Origin: JANNPJ01 sp965200525
GTDB lineage: Bacteria > Actinomycetota > Actinomycetes > Actinomycetales > Kineosporiaceae
Length of the DNA stretch: 64,000 nt
Direction of reading: 5' to 3'
Assembly (NCBI GenBank): GCA_965200525.1
Contig: OZ241368.1
Location: 3,844,001 to 3,908,000 of the forward strand
Shown: piece after piece, positions 23,175 to 32,820 of the stretch
How the letters are laid out: every line of letters begins with the position of its first letter
Numbering within the stretch: position 1 is the stretch's first letter
Made by a program: the position numbers and the translations under genes
The notes under the pieces: model-generated
What the model was told of the DNA's origin: nothing
The model's input: the letters and a program-made list of their open reading frames with translations, nothing else
Databases searched by the model: none

Positions 23175-24566
23175 GTGGTGACCGAGACCCAGACCCTCAC
23201 CCAGCCCCCGACGGCGGAGTCGGACAGGCCCGGCGTCCTGTCCGGGCCGCTGCGGCTGGCCACCGTCGGCCTGCTGATCGTGGTCACGCTGGTCGCCTTC
23301 GAGGCCATGGCGGTCTCCACGGCGATGCCCACGGCGATGCGCGACCTGGGCGGTCTGGCCCATTACGGTTGGGCCTTCTGCGGTTTCGTGGTGGCCGACA
23401 TCCTCGGCATCGTGATGGCGGGCGTGCTCAGCGACTGGCGCGGGCCCAAGCCCGCGCTGCTCGGTGGGCTGGTCACCTTCGTCGCCGGGCTCGGGCTGGC
23501 CGGTACGGCGATCACGATGCTGCAGTTCGTCGCCGGGCGCGTGGTGCAGGGCCTCGGCGCCGGATTCCTGGTGACCGCGATCTACGTGATCATCGGCGAG
23601 ACCTATCCGGAGCACCTGCGGCCCAAGGTGTTCGCCGCGATGTCCTCGGCCTGGGTGCTGCCCGGGCTGGTCGGACCGCCGCTGTCCGGCCTGCTGACCC
23701 AGACCGTGGGCTGGCGCTGGGTCTTCCTCGCCCTGGCCCCGCTCGGCCTGGTCGGCGCCCTGCTCATGACGCCGCGACTGCGGGCGATGCCGATGCACCG
23801 CCGCGCCGGGGTCTCGGACGCCGGCCGCCGCCGGCTGGGCCGGGCCGTCGGGCTGGCGCTCGGCGTCGGCGTCCTGTTGCAGGCCGGGCAGGACCCGAGC
23901 GTGGCCTGGATCGGACCGGTGGCGGTGGCCCTGGCCGCGGTCGGCTGGACGCTGCGTGGCCTGCTCCCGGCCGGGACGTTCTCGATGCGGCCCGGCGTCC
24001 CGGCCACGATCGCGTTGCGGGCGCTGCTGGGTGCGGCCATCTTCGGTGGCGAGGCGTTCATTCCGCTGTCCCTGAGCGTGCAGCACGGCTGGAACGCCAC
24101 CCTGGCCGGCCTGCCGCTGGTCGGGTCGGCCCTGGCCTGGTCGTTCAGTTCCTGGTGCCAGAGCCGCACCAGCCTGGCCAGGCATCGCCCGGCGCTGCTG
24201 CGGGTGGGCTTCGGCGCGCTGACGACCGGGCTGGCCGGCGCGGCGGCGGCCGCCGTCCCGGGGCTGCCGGGCTGGCTGATCTATCCCGGCTGGCTGTTCG
24301 CCGGCCTGGGCGCCGGCCTGGTCAGTCCCACCCTCAGCGTGCTCCTGCTGGACCAGACCACCGACGCCGACCGGGCCAACGACTCGGCCGCGCTGCAACT
24401 GGCCGACGGCATCGCCACCGCGGTCTCGATCGGCGTCGGCGGTGTGCTGGTGGCCGCCGCGGCCCGGGCCCAACTGAGTTACACCACGGCGTTCGTGGTC
24501 ATCGACGTCTCGCTGATCGCGCTCACCGCGCTGGGCGTCGTGGCCGGCGCTCGGGCCCGGACGTGA
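23175..24566 (+). CDS. MFS transporter, drug-exporter-like
   Basis: 463 residues, choosing the GTG at 23175, 12 nt after GGAGG (23158-23162); a TTG at 23163 is too close to that site. Major facilitator of the DHA2-like type with ~14 hydrophobic helices: VTLVAFEAMAVSTAMPTAMRDLGG in TM1, LSDWRGPKPALLGG (motif A), AGRVVQGLGAGFL, GPPLSGLLTQTVGWRWVFLAL (motif C). It is a proton-driven exporter of an unknown small molecule. A possible -35 (TTGACA, 23120-23125) lacks a convincing -10. Confidence 0.85.
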   Translation: MVTETQTLTQPPTAESDRPGVLSGPLRLATVGLLIVVTLVAFEAMAVSTAMPTAMRDLGGLAHYGWAFCGFVVADILGIVMAGVLSDWRGPKPALLGGLVTFVAGLGLAGTAITMLQFVAGRVVQGLGAGFLVTAIYVIIGETYPEHLRPKVFAAMSSAWVLPGLVGPPLSGLLTQTVGWRWVFLALAPLGLVGALLMTPRLRAMPMHRRAGVSDAGRRRLGRAVGLALGVGVLLQAGQDPSVAWIGPVAVALAAVGWTLRGLLPAGTFSMRPGVPATIALRALLGAAIFGGEAFIPLSLSVQHGWNATLAGLPLVGSALAWSFSSWCQSRTSLARHRPALLRVGFGALTTGLAGAAAAAVPGLPGWLIYPGWLFAGLGAGLVSPTLSVLLLDQTTDADRANDSAALQLADGIATAVSIGVGGVLVAAAARAQLSYTTAFVVIDVSLIALTALGVVAGARART

Positions 24567-24687
24567 CCGACGCCACGCGCCGACGGGCTCAGGCTGGTGG
24601 GGCTGCGCGTCGATCCCCCTGCTGGGTACGCGGAGCGGGCTAACTGACGAATGACCCGGGCGCATCGTCACGAAGGAGGATGCGGTC

Positions 24688-25992
24688 ATGGGCCTGAGCC
24701 CGCGAGCCGGCAACGGAGGCCAGGCCGGCCGCGATCGCCTGTCCCTGGCCGGGCGGGTGATCGGGTCGGTGTCGACGGTCCACGTGGGCCGCCAGACAAT
24801 CTTCGACGTGGCCGGTGGCCTGTACGGGTACGAACTGCTCTTCCGGGACACCTCGCACGCGGCCGGCGCCACCCAGGACGGGGACGACGCGACCAGCGCC
24901 ACCATCCTGGCCGCGTTCTCCGAGTTCGGCGTCGGGCAGTTGCTGCAGGGCAAGCGCGGGTTCGTGAACCTCAGCCGCCGCTTCGTCACCGGCGAGCTGC
25001 CGTTGCCGTTCGGCCCCGGCGACGCCGCCCTGGAGATCCTCGAGACGATCAGCCTGGACCGGCAAGTGGTCACCGGGGTGACCCGCCTGGCCGAGCAGGG
25101 CTACGCGATCGTGCTGGACGACTTCACCTGGGAGCCGGCCGCCGTGCCGCTGCTGGAGGTCGCCGACATCGTCAAGATCGACGTCCTGGCGATGACCTGG
25201 GACGAGGTGCGGCGGACGGCGGATCACTGCCGCCCGCACGGCGTCCGGTTGCTGGCCGAGAAGGTCGAGGACGCCGAGATCATGAAGCGATGCGAGCTGG
25301 AAGGGTTCGAGCTGTTCCAGGGCTATCACCTGGGCCGGCCCGAGACCCACTCGGCCCGGACGCTGAGCCCTTCCCAGGTGCAGGCCATCGAACTGCTGGG
25401 CCGATTGAGCGACCCTGAGATCACCGCGGCGAAGATCGAGGACGCCGTCAGCCGCGATCCGGCCCTGATGTACCGGTTGCTGCGGATCGCCAACTCGGCC
25501 TCGGCCGGGCTCAGCCATCGGGTCTCCTCGGTGCGCGAGACCTTGGTGGTGGTGGGCCTGAACCGCCTGCGGGCCTGGCTGGTGCTGCTGGCCCGGGGCA
25601 CCGCGATGGGCTCGGAGGTGCTGCTCACCGCGGCCCTGACCCGGGCCCGCACCTGCGAGGAGACCGCCACCAAGATCGGCACGGTCCGGCCCGACGTCGC
25701 GTTCACCCTGGGGTTGCTCGACGGCCTGGCCGAGTGCCTGGGGGTGAGCACCGCCGACCTGCACTCGCTGCTTCCGCCGCTGGCCCCCGACCTGTCGGCC
25801 GCTCTGACCGGCGGCCGGGGCCGGATGCGGTCCCTGCTGGATGCCGTGCTGGCCTACGAGCGTGCGGACGAGGCCGCGATGGCCGCCTGCGGGATCCCGC
25901 TGGCGGTGCTGTCGGCCTCGTACATCGACGCCCTGGCCTGGACGGCGGAGCTCACCCAGGAGATCGACGACGTTGAGCAGCCCTCGATCTGA
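24688..25992 (+). CDS. EAL-HDOD (YuxH-type) signalling protein
   Basis: 434 residues; GAAGGAGG precedes the ATG by 8 nt. An N-terminal EAL-type domain (~30-225) is followed by an HDOD domain (~230-420). The EAL core reads YGYELLFR at 46-53, so E-x-L-x-R is kept although Ala is Leu. Asn94 (FVNLS), the EILE glutamates, LDDF, VKID, AEKVED and the QGY glutamine are also present, so most metal/c-di-GMP ligands survive even though the domain is short. HDOD: ALMYRLLRIANSASAG, VSSVRETLVVVGLNRLRAW. Many EAL-HDOD proteins only bind c-di-GMP, so activity is undecided. It may relate to the GGDEF protein at 60469. Confidence 0.88.
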   Translation: MGLSPRAGNGGQAGRDRLSLAGRVIGSVSTVHVGRQTIFDVAGGLYGYELLFRDTSHAAGATQDGDDATSATILAAFSEFGVGQLLQGKRGFVNLSRRFVTGELPLPFGPGDAALEILETISLDRQVVTGVTRLAEQGYAIVLDDFTWEPAAVPLLEVADIVKIDVLAMTWDEVRRTADHCRPHGVRLLAEKVEDAEIMKRCELEGFELFQGYHLGRPETHSARTLSPSQVQAIELLGRLSDPEITAAKIEDAVSRDPALMYRLLRIANSASAGLSHRVSSVRETLVVVGLNRLRAWLVLLARGTAMGSEVLLTAALTRARTCEETATKIGTVRPDVAFTLGLLDGLAECLGVSTADLHSLLPPLAPDLSAALTGGRGRMRSLLDAVLAYERADEAAMAACGIPLAVLSASYIDALAWTAELTQEIDDVEQPSI

Positions 25993-26060
25993 GCGCCCGG
26001 GACTTGTGACTGTTTTGGACTGTGAGTGGGTATTCTTCCCAAAATGCAGGATCACGTTCA

Positions 26061-26076
26061 GTTACGGATCAGTAAC
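26061..26076. promoter_or_regulatory. Inverted repeat upstream of the helicase-like gene
   Basis: GTTAC-GGATCA-GTAAC, 5-bp arms with 6-base centre, in the 196-bp gap before the large ATPase gene; ACGGATC is also repeated directly. It could be a regulator site. The rest of the gap shows nothing definite. Confidence 0.3.
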
Positions 26077-26188
26077 GGATCGGCTGTCCGGCCGGGCCTG
26101 GCAGTAGACCGAGCGGGCCGGGCTGACCCCAGCTTCGGCGCGCCGCACGGGGATTCTGGGTCCGAAGGGTCGTGAGGGCTAGCGTTGT

Positions 26189-29100
26189 GTGGTGCCCGAG
26201 CAATCCACTGGCGGGTCGCTCACGCAGCGACCGCCGCAGCCGCGTGTCGAGCGCCCGGGGCATCACGCGCCGGGTGCTCCGCTCGGCGACGGCGGTGCCG
26301 GTGACCAGGGCATTGGCGTGAACGCCGGTGGTGTGAACACGGGTGCGGTGACCACGGACGGCGTGAGCGCTCGGGTCGACCCGGGCGAGGTCGCGGCCCG
26401 CATCGCCGCGGCCGTGGAGAACTGGCGGCGAGCGGTCGCCGGTTCCGGGATGCCGGACACCCTGCTGGCCTCGGGCCCCCAGGCGGCGGCGTCCTGGCTG
26501 GACCTGACCCACGCCCATCCTTCCGGCCTGGCCCAGCTGTTCGCCGCGCGTCCCACCCGCCTGTCCAGTCTGTTCCGGGAGTCCGACACCCACGCCGGGG
26601 CCTGGCGCCAGGCCCGCTCGATCCGGGCCTCGGCCCTGGTTCTGTCGGCCCAACGCGGGGTCCAGGGCTGCTGCCTGGCGATCGGCGTGGCCTCCTGGCG
26701 GCCCCAGGTGGCCGAGTCGTCCGGGCCGGTGCTGGCCCCGATCGTGCTGCGCGGCTGCTCGGTGCGACCGCGCGGCGCCGGGGACGACGACTTCGATCTG
26801 GACCTCGAGGACGCCGTCCTGATCAACCCCGAGCTGATCCGCGAGCTGGTCGAGACCTACGGGATCGAGGCCGACGGGGCTCACCTGGCCGCGCTGGCCC
26901 AGGGCCCCAAGGGCTTCGACCCCCGCCCGGTCTACGCGTGGCTGGAGGAGCGCTGCCGCTCGCTGCGCGCGTTCAAGATCGAGCGCAGCCTGGTGCTGGC
27001 CACGTTCGCGGCCGGCTCCGGGGCGGTGCTGGCCGACCTCGACGCCGCCGTCCCGGCCATCGCCGCTCACCGGCTGCTGGCCCGGGTAGCCGCTCACGAA
27101 GGAACCTCCGGCCCGCAACTGCTGTCCCTCGACGGCGGCGAGCCGGGCACCGGCGACCTGGTCGTCACCACCCGGGCCACCGAGGACGGGCCCGCGATCG
27201 TCCGCACGGCGGGCGACCCGTTCGACCGCACCGACGCGACCGGGCCGGACGAGCCCGAGCCCAGGCCCGCCGTCCGTAAGCCTCTGGAGTTCCGCCCGAC
27301 CGCCGAGCTGATCCCGGCCCAGTTGCGGGCCGGCGAGCCGCTGACCACCGAGCCGCCCAGCGACCCGCCTGACTCGCAGGTCGAGGGCGACGACAGCGCC
27401 GCCGGCCTCGACGAGCTGAGCATCGAGACCGATCCGGGCGTCAGCCTGAGCAGCCCGGCCCAGCCCGGGGAGTCGCGGCGGCTGGCCGTGGTCGGGCGCC
27501 TGGGCCCGCGCGGGGCCCGCCCGATCAAGCCTGCGCCCGAACCCGACCCGGCCGAGGAACTGCTGGTCCTCGACCTCGACCCGGCCCAGCACGAGGCCCT
27601 GGCCGCCGCTCTGCGGGGCGAGAACGTCGTGATCGAAGGGCCGCCCGGCTCCGGCGCCACCCACACCGTGGCCGCCGCCATCGCCGGCCTGGTCGCGGCC
27701 GGACGCCGGGTGCTGGTGCTCAGCCCCCGCCGGGCCAGCACCGAGGCCCTGCTGACCCAGCTCGAGCAGGCCGGCATCAGCGACCTGGTCCTCGACCTGC
27801 GCGACAGCATCAACGGCCGGCCGGCCACCCGCACCACCGGAGCGGCCGCCGCGCTGCGCTCGGGCCTGGAAGCGGCCACCGCCGGGCGGCTCAGCGAGCT
27901 GCCCAAGCCGGGGCGGGCCACCGACAACGACGAGATCGTCCAGACCATCCGCCAGGCCCGCGCCCTGCTCGACGGCGAGGCCGAGGCGCTGCACGAGATC
28001 CGCCCGCCCTGGGGGATCAGCGCCTACGACGCCATGGTGTCGCTGGCCGAGATCAACGGCCGCCTCGGCGCCCCGACCGGGGGAGTGCGGCTGGGCGACG
28101 ACGTCCTGGCCCAGCTGGACGCCGTCACCCGCGAGCGCCTGCGGGTGCACCTGCACGCCGCGGCCGGCGTCGGGGCGTTCACCCTGACCCGGGTCGACAC
28201 CCGCTGGTACGACGCCCAGGTGACGACGAACGCGCAGGCCCGGCGGGCCCTGGAGGCGGCGCTGGTGCTGCGGGCCGGGCTGGAGCGGGCGATGAGCGCG
28301 ATGGACGCCGTCACCACCGCGGCCGGCCTGCGCCCGGCCACCACGGTGGCCGGCTGGCTGCCGCTGCTGGACCTGCTGCTCGGGGTCCGCGCCGTCGTCG
28401 ACGCCATGGTCCCGCAGCTGTACGGCTACCCGCTGGAGGACCTGGCCAACGCCGTCGCCCCGCGCGGGCAGCGGATCGAGGACGATCGCAGCCGCGGCGA
28501 CCGGCGCCGGCTGCGCCGCCAGGCCCAGGCCCTGGTGCGCCCGGGGGTGCACGTGGCCAACCGGTACGAGGTGCTGCTGACCGCCGCCCGCCAGCGCCGC
28601 CAGTGGGCCGACTACTCCCTGACCGACGAGGGCCCGCGGGTGGTGGTGGGCCTGAGCGAGGCCGAGGCCGCCGTCCACCGGGTGAGCGAGGCTCTCGACG
28701 TCCTCACCGAGGTGTTCGCCGGCACGCCCAGCCCGGACCTGCGCGAGATCGACCTGGAAGACCTGCAGCAGCGGGTGTTCGACCTGGCCGGAGACACCGA
28801 GGGCATCCTCGGCCAGCCCCGCCGGGCCACCCTCGTCGACGGGCTGGCCGCGGCCGGGCTCGGCGAGCTGGTCGACGATCTGCGCTCGCGCCGGGTCGGG
28901 CCGGATCAGATCGACGCCGAGTTCGACCTGGTCTGGTGGTCGTCGGTGCGGGACAGCATCGTGCGGGCCGATCCGCGGCTGTCCCGCCACGACCCGAATA
29001 CCCTGCGCCAGGCCACGATCGACCTGCGCGAGGCCGAGACGGCCCGGATCGGCGCCGGCGCCGCGCTGGTCCGCACCGCCGTCATCGCCCGCGCGGCCAA

Positions 29101-30889
29101 GGTCGTCGCGGGTCGGCCCGACCAAGTGCGCTCATTGCGCCGCGAGCTGGCCCAGGACGATCGCCGCCCACGGATGGTCGACCTGGTCCGCAGCTGCGGT
29201 GACGTGCTGGCTGCCCTGACCCCGATCTGGATGATGAGCCCGGACACCGTTGCCGCCTGCCTGGCCCCGGCCGACCCGGGGATGGCGCCGATCGTCGACA
29301 CCGTGGTGGTGGACGACGCCGGCAGCATCGGCCTGCCCGAGGTGGTGGCGGCCCTGGCCCGGGGCGCCCAGGTGATCGTCGCCGGCGACCGGCGGCGGCT
29401 GGCCCCGCCGGACGGCAGCACCTCGGTGATCGAGGCCCTGGCCCCCTTCACCCGGGTCTGCCGGCTCGACCGCGACCACCGGGCCCGGGACGGGCGGATG
29501 CTGGTGCCGCTGGCCCCGCGCTACCCCGAGGGCTGGCGCCTGACCCCCGGCACCGCGGCCCTGCCCCCGCTCGACCTGGAGGCCGTGCCGGACGGTGTGG
29601 CCGTCCCGCCGCCGGGCGAGGAACTGCCGGTCAGCTCGGACGCCGAGGTCTACCGGGTGGTTGATCTGGTCGAGCGGCACGCCCTGCGCCAGCCCGAGGA
29701 GTCCCTGGTCGTGGTCACGCTCAGCGAGCGTCACGCCGAGCGGATCGAGGAGGCCCTGCGCCTGGAGGTGGCCGAGCGCCCACTGCTGGGCCGCTGGCTG
29801 GCCGAGCAGTGGCAGGACGGGCACCCCGAGCCGTTCGTGGTGCGCTCGGTGCAGGGGGTGCTCGGGGTCGAGCGCGACGCTGCGATCGTCTCGATCGGCC
29901 TGGCCCGCACCCCGCACGGGCGCATCCTGCACCGCTTCGGCGTGCTCGACGGCGACAAGGGCGCCGCCGCCCTGACCACCGCGATCAGCCGTTCGCGCGG
30001 GCGGACGACGGTGGTCTGCTGCTTCACCGCCGACGACCTGATCGTCGACCGGCTGCGCACCGCCGGGGCCCGCCTGCTGCGCGACGTCCTGCTGGCCGCC
30101 GGGGGCAAGGGGACGGCAGGGGTGGGCCGGGTGTCCGCGACCACGGACGGCCTGGTCGCCGACCTGCGCGACCGGTTGGCCGCGGCTGGGCTTCCGGTCC
30201 GGATGCGGGTGGGGGACGGGGCCTGGCCGCTCGACCTGGCCGTGTCCGACCCGCGGGTGCCGGGCCGGATGCTGGTGGCGGTCGACCTGGACGGGCCGGC
30301 TTTCGCCTCCCGGGCCTGCCGCGAACGCGAGCGCAACCGCCCGGCGCGCTGGGAACGGGCCGGCTGGGCCTACTGCAAGGTGTCGGCGCTGGACCTGTTC
30401 CACGACCCGGCCCTGGAGGTGGCCCGGATCCGGGACGCCTGGAACGCGGCGATGGACCTGCCGCTGCCACCGGAGGCCTACGCGGCCGGGTCCGAGGTGT
30501 CCGTACGCTCCGGGGCTGTGGCCGGCTCGCGGCCGGTCATCGAGGTCGAGGTTCTCCTGGACGAGGGCGGCTTCGACACCGCCGACACATTCGGTGACCA
30601 GGGCGGCTTCACCGCTTCGGTCGGCGTTGAGGTCGAGGTGTTCGACCTCGACGCCGACCGGTCGGGCGCGGACCCGTTCGCCGGCGCCGGCGCGGAGCCC
30701 CTCGAGGGGCCGGAGTACGACGGCTCGCTACCGTCGTACCCCATGGACGAGAACGGACCCGAGGACGACGACACCACGCCGGTTCTGCCGGAACGCGCCG
30801 GCGACGACACCGACGAGGGCTGGGGCGAGCGCGAGCCCGAGAACCGCGACGACGAGTACCTGCGCGACCGTCCCCCGCACTGGGACTGA
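26189..30889 (+). CDS. Large SF1 helicase-like protein with degenerate Walker motifs and C-terminal nuclease-like domain
   Basis: 1566 residues, start at the first of two tandem GTGs. Residues ~60-290 are an uncharacterised N-terminal domain and ~330-450 a disordered, acidic, Pro-rich linker. The helicase core follows: a P-loop region at 484-493 reading GPPGSGATHT, where the invariant Lys is Ala490; a motif II position VVVDDAGS at 1040-1046 with Asp1043 in place of Glu; VIVAGDRRRLAPP (motif III-like); VVVTLSERHAERIEEAL; VRSVQGVLGVERDAAIVSIG (Gln1222 region); and AISRSRGRTTVV (motif VI). Residues ~1318-1420 resemble the Vsr/REase-like C-terminal domain of such helicases (WPLDLAVSDP, VAVDLDG). 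An acidic tail runs to the end. It may bind nucleic acid without normal ATP hydrolysis; function unknown. Confidence 0.7.
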   Translation: MVPEQSTGGSLTQRPPQPRVERPGHHAPGAPLGDGGAGDQGIGVNAGGVNTGAVTTDGVSARVDPGEVAARIAAAVENWRRAVAGSGMPDTLLASGPQAAASWLDLTHAHPSGLAQLFAARPTRLSSLFRESDTHAGAWRQARSIRASALVLSAQRGVQGCCLAIGVASWRPQVAESSGPVLAPIVLRGCSVRPRGAGDDDFDLDLEDAVLINPELIRELVETYGIEADGAHLAALAQGPKGFDPRPVYAWLEERCRSLRAFKIERSLVLATFAAGSGAVLADLDAAVPAIAAHRLLARVAAHEGTSGPQLLSLDGGEPGTGDLVVTTRATEDGPAIVRTAGDPFDRTDATGPDEPEPRPAVRKPLEFRPTAELIPAQLRAGEPLTTEPPSDPPDSQVEGDDSAAGLDELSIETDPGVSLSSPAQPGESRRLAVVGRLGPRGARPIKPAPEPDPAEELLVLDLDPAQHEALAAALRGENVVIEGPPGSGATHTVAAAIAGLVAAGRRVLVLSPRRASTEALLTQLEQAGISDLVLDLRDSINGRPATRTTGAAAALRSGLEAATAGRLSELPKPGRATDNDEIVQTIRQARALLDGEAEALHEIRPPWGISAYDAMVSLAEINGRLGAPTGGVRLGDDVLAQLDAVTRERLRVHLHAAAGVGAFTLTRVDTRWYDAQVTTNAQARRALEAALVLRAGLERAMSAMDAVTTAAGLRPATTVAGWLPLLDLLLGVRAVVDAMVPQLYGYPLEDLANAVAPRGQRIEDDRSRGDRRRLRRQAQALVRPGVHVANRYEVLLTAARQRRQWADYSLTDEGPRVVVGLSEAEAAVHRVSEALDVLTEVFAGTPSPDLREIDLEDLQQRVFDLAGDTEGILGQPRRATLVDGLAAAGLGELVDDLRSRRVGPDQIDAEFDLVWWSSVRDSIVRADPRLSRHDPNTLRQATIDLREAETARIGAGAALVRTAVIARAAKVVAGRPDQVRSLRRELAQDDRRPRMVDLVRSCGDVLAALTPIWMMSPDTVAACLAPADPGMAPIVDTVVVDDAGSIGLPEVVAALARGAQVIVAGDRRRLAPPDGSTSVIEALAPFTRVCRLDRDHRARDGRMLVPLAPRYPEGWRLTPGTAALPPLDLEAVPDGVAVPPPGEELPVSSDAEVYRVVDLVERHALRQPEESLVVVTLSERHAERIEEALRLEVAERPLLGRWLAEQWQDGHPEPFVVRSVQGVLGVERDAAIVSIGLARTPHGRILHRFGVLDGDKGAAALTTAISRSRGRTTVVCCFTADDLIVDRLRTAGARLLRDVLLAAGGKGTAGVGRVSATTDGLVADLRDRLAAAGLPVRMRVGDGAWPLDLAVSDPRVPGRMLVAVDLDGPAFASRACRERERNRPARWERAGWAYCKVSALDLFHDPALEVARIRDAWNAAMDLPLPPEAYAAGSEVSVRSGAVAGSRPVIEVEVLLDEGGFDTADTFGDQGGFTASVGVEVEVFDLDADRSGADPFAGAGAEPLEGPEYDGSLPSYPMDENGPEDDDTTPVLPERAGDDTDEGWGEREPENRDDEYLRDRPPHWD

Positions 30890-30906
30890 CGCTCGCGCCG
30901 GACGGA

Positions 30907-31311
30907 TCAGGCCTGCGGGCCCTGCTGCATCGGGCGGTCGCGGAGCAGGTCGCGGATCTCCTGCAGCAGCACGATGTCCTCGGAGGGCGCGGCCGGGGCC
31001 GGCTCCTCGCCCCGGCGGCGGCGCTCGAGCAGCGCGTTCATCGGGACGACGACGAAGAAGTAGATGACCGCGGCGACGATCACGAAGTTAATCAATGCGG
31101 TGATGGTGCCGCCGAAGACCACCTTGCTGTGGTTGATCGTGAAGCCGGAGTCGCCGAAGTCGGGCGAGCCGCCGAAGATCCCGATGATGCCGCCGATGAC
31201 CCCGTCGGAGAAGGCCTTCACCACGGCTGCGAAGGCGGTGCCGATGACGACGGCGACGGCGAGGTCGACGACGTTGCCGCGCATCAGGAAGTCTTTGAAG
31301 CCCTTGATCAT
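30907..31311 (-). CDS. mscL: Large-conductance mechanosensitive channel MscL
   Basis: 134 residues; GGAGG precedes the ATG. FKDFLMRGNVVDLAVAVVIGTAFAAVVKAF is the conserved N-terminal helix and pore-lining TM1, ALINFVIVAAVIYFFVVVPMNAL is TM2, and the C-terminal EDIVLLQEIRDLLRD bundle helix is intact. It releases solutes on hypo-osmotic shock. In actinobacteria such as M. tuberculosis mscL lies a few genes from the FmdB, cyclo-ligase, galU and moeA genes, which here are 20-32 kb further right. Confidence 0.95.
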   Translation of the reverse strand: MIKGFKDFLMRGNVVDLAVAVVIGTAFAAVVKAFSDGVIGGIIGIFGGSPDFGDSGFTINHSKVVFGGTITALINFVIVAAVIYFFVVVPMNALLERRRRGEEPAPAAPSEDIVLLQEIRDLLRDRPMQQGPQA

Positions 31312-31396
31312 GAGCGTGCCTCCGAGGTCTGGAGCGTGCTTGACGTCGCGAGCGTAGTGCCGGGACCTTCGGCCGTCATACGGCCTTACCGCCGAG

Positions 31397-32590
31397 TCAC
31401 CCGGTCGAAAGCATCACCACGGTCAAGGCCCCGCTCACCTGAGCCTGGGCCAGCCGGGCGGCCTCGGCGGAATTGACCGCGAGGACCAGAACGCCGGACG
31501 ACGTCGCGTCGCTCGACCCCGAAGCGGGCCCGCCGAGCCCGCCGAGCCCGCCGGACCCGGACCCGGTGCCGGAGCCGCTGCTGTCGCCGGCCGCTCCCGG
31601 TGCCGCCAGCACCAGGGCGTCGGCGGCGACCCGAACCGCACCACCGGCGCCGGAACCTTCGCCCGGTGCGCGGCTGTCGGTGATCGCCTCGATCGGGCCG
31701 GTGGCGGCAGCTGTCGGGTCGGCCGTCGCGTAGGTGGACGAGTCGATCGACGTGCCGTCGGCCAGGCCGGCGGTCGAGGACCAGCCGGCCGTGGCCGAGC
31801 TGAGGATGTCGACATGATCACCCGCTCGCACCAGCAGGCCGGCGGCCAGATCGCCGAGCCGGACCGGTACCGCGACCGTGCCCGGAGCCTGCCCGGCCAG
31901 CGGGCCCGGGCCGATCACCCGGGCGTCGGTCAGCGGCTCGCCGGCCCGCACCGGAGCGGCCAGCACCTGCCCGGCGGCGGCCCTCAGCCGGCCCTGGGGT
32001 GCGGCCCGAGCCGGCCACGGGCCGGGCCGAAGGTCGTCGGTGGCCAGCCGGTGGCCGGCCGGCAGGTCGCGCGCGGCCAGGCTGACCAGAACTGTCGGCG
32101 CCGGCGACGGCGCCGCCGACCGGATGGTCAGCCAGGACGCGAGCAGGACCGCAGCGATGCCCAGTGAACGCCGGTGCCGGGCCAGGAAGAGCCGGGCCCG
32201 CCGTTCCGGACCCTGCCCCAGTCGAGGGCGGCCCCGCCGGTCGAGGATCTCGATCACCCGGCCGACCCCGGCCGGCCATCGTGACCGGCGGCGGACCCGG
32301 CTCGACCGAGCCGGACCGGCGGCACGGGGTGGCCGGACCGGTTTCTCGGGTGCGGGTTTCGCCTCCCTCGGGCGCGCTTCGGCGGCCCGGTCGGCGTCGG
32401 CCCAGCCGGGTGGCAGACCGGGACCGGGAGCGCGGCCGGGCTGGACTCTCGGCCGGAAAAGAGACTCCTCAGGCGGTATCGGTCGCTCGATGAGCGCGGT
32501 GACGGACGGGACGGCGAGCGGGACCGGCCCGGGCGCGGGTCGATCCGTCGGTACCCAGCCGCCGTCCGGAGGGCGGCGCGGCGGTTCCAT
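31397..32590 (-). CDS. SAF-domain (CpaB/RcpC-like) membrane protein
   Basis: 397 residues from the ATG at 32590 (GAGGAGG 9 nt upstream). Layout: a Pro/Arg-rich cytoplasmic N-terminus to ~140, one membrane helix (~142-158, LGIAAVLLASWLTIRSA), then a SAF domain at ~165-230 (VLVSLAARDLPAGHRLATDDLRPG, AAPVRAGEPLTDARVIG) and a CpaB-type region with VAVPVRLGDLAAGLLVRAGDHVDIL. Near the C-terminus is a Gly/Ser-rich stretch, then VLVLAVNSAEAARLAQAQVSGALTVVMLS. CpaB proteins belong to Flp/Tad pilus assembly; no other tad gene is here, so the role is open. Confidence 0.8.
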   Translation of the reverse strand: MEPPRRPPDGGWVPTDRPAPGPVPLAVPSVTALIERPIPPEESLFRPRVQPGRAPGPGLPPGWADADRAAEARPREAKPAPEKPVRPPRAAGPARSSRVRRRSRWPAGVGRVIEILDRRGRPRLGQGPERRARLFLARHRRSLGIAAVLLASWLTIRSAAPSPAPTVLVSLAARDLPAGHRLATDDLRPGPWPARAAPQGRLRAAAGQVLAAPVRAGEPLTDARVIGPGPLAGQAPGTVAVPVRLGDLAAGLLVRAGDHVDILSSATAGWSSTAGLADGTSIDSSTYATADPTAAATGPIEAITDSRAPGEGSGAGGAVRVAADALVLAAPGAAGDSSGSGTGSGSGGLGGLGGPASGSSDATSSGVLVLAVNSAEAARLAQAQVSGALTVVMLSTG

Positions 32591-32820
32591 CGGGGCGGGC
32601 CTCCTCGAAGCGAGAACGATCGGACGAGAACTTCGGTGGACGAGACGGTAGCCAGGCGCCGGGCGGATCACCCTGGTCCCAGCCACTCTGTGGACAACTC
32701 CGCGGTCGAGTGGACTGTGGAGGGCGGGTCTCAGCGTTGGTCTCGGGTCGGAGATGACCACCTTTGGTTGCCGCGATCTGGCCGAAAGAGGTGGGGCCGT
32801 GGGGCGGCCCGCCGCTGAAG

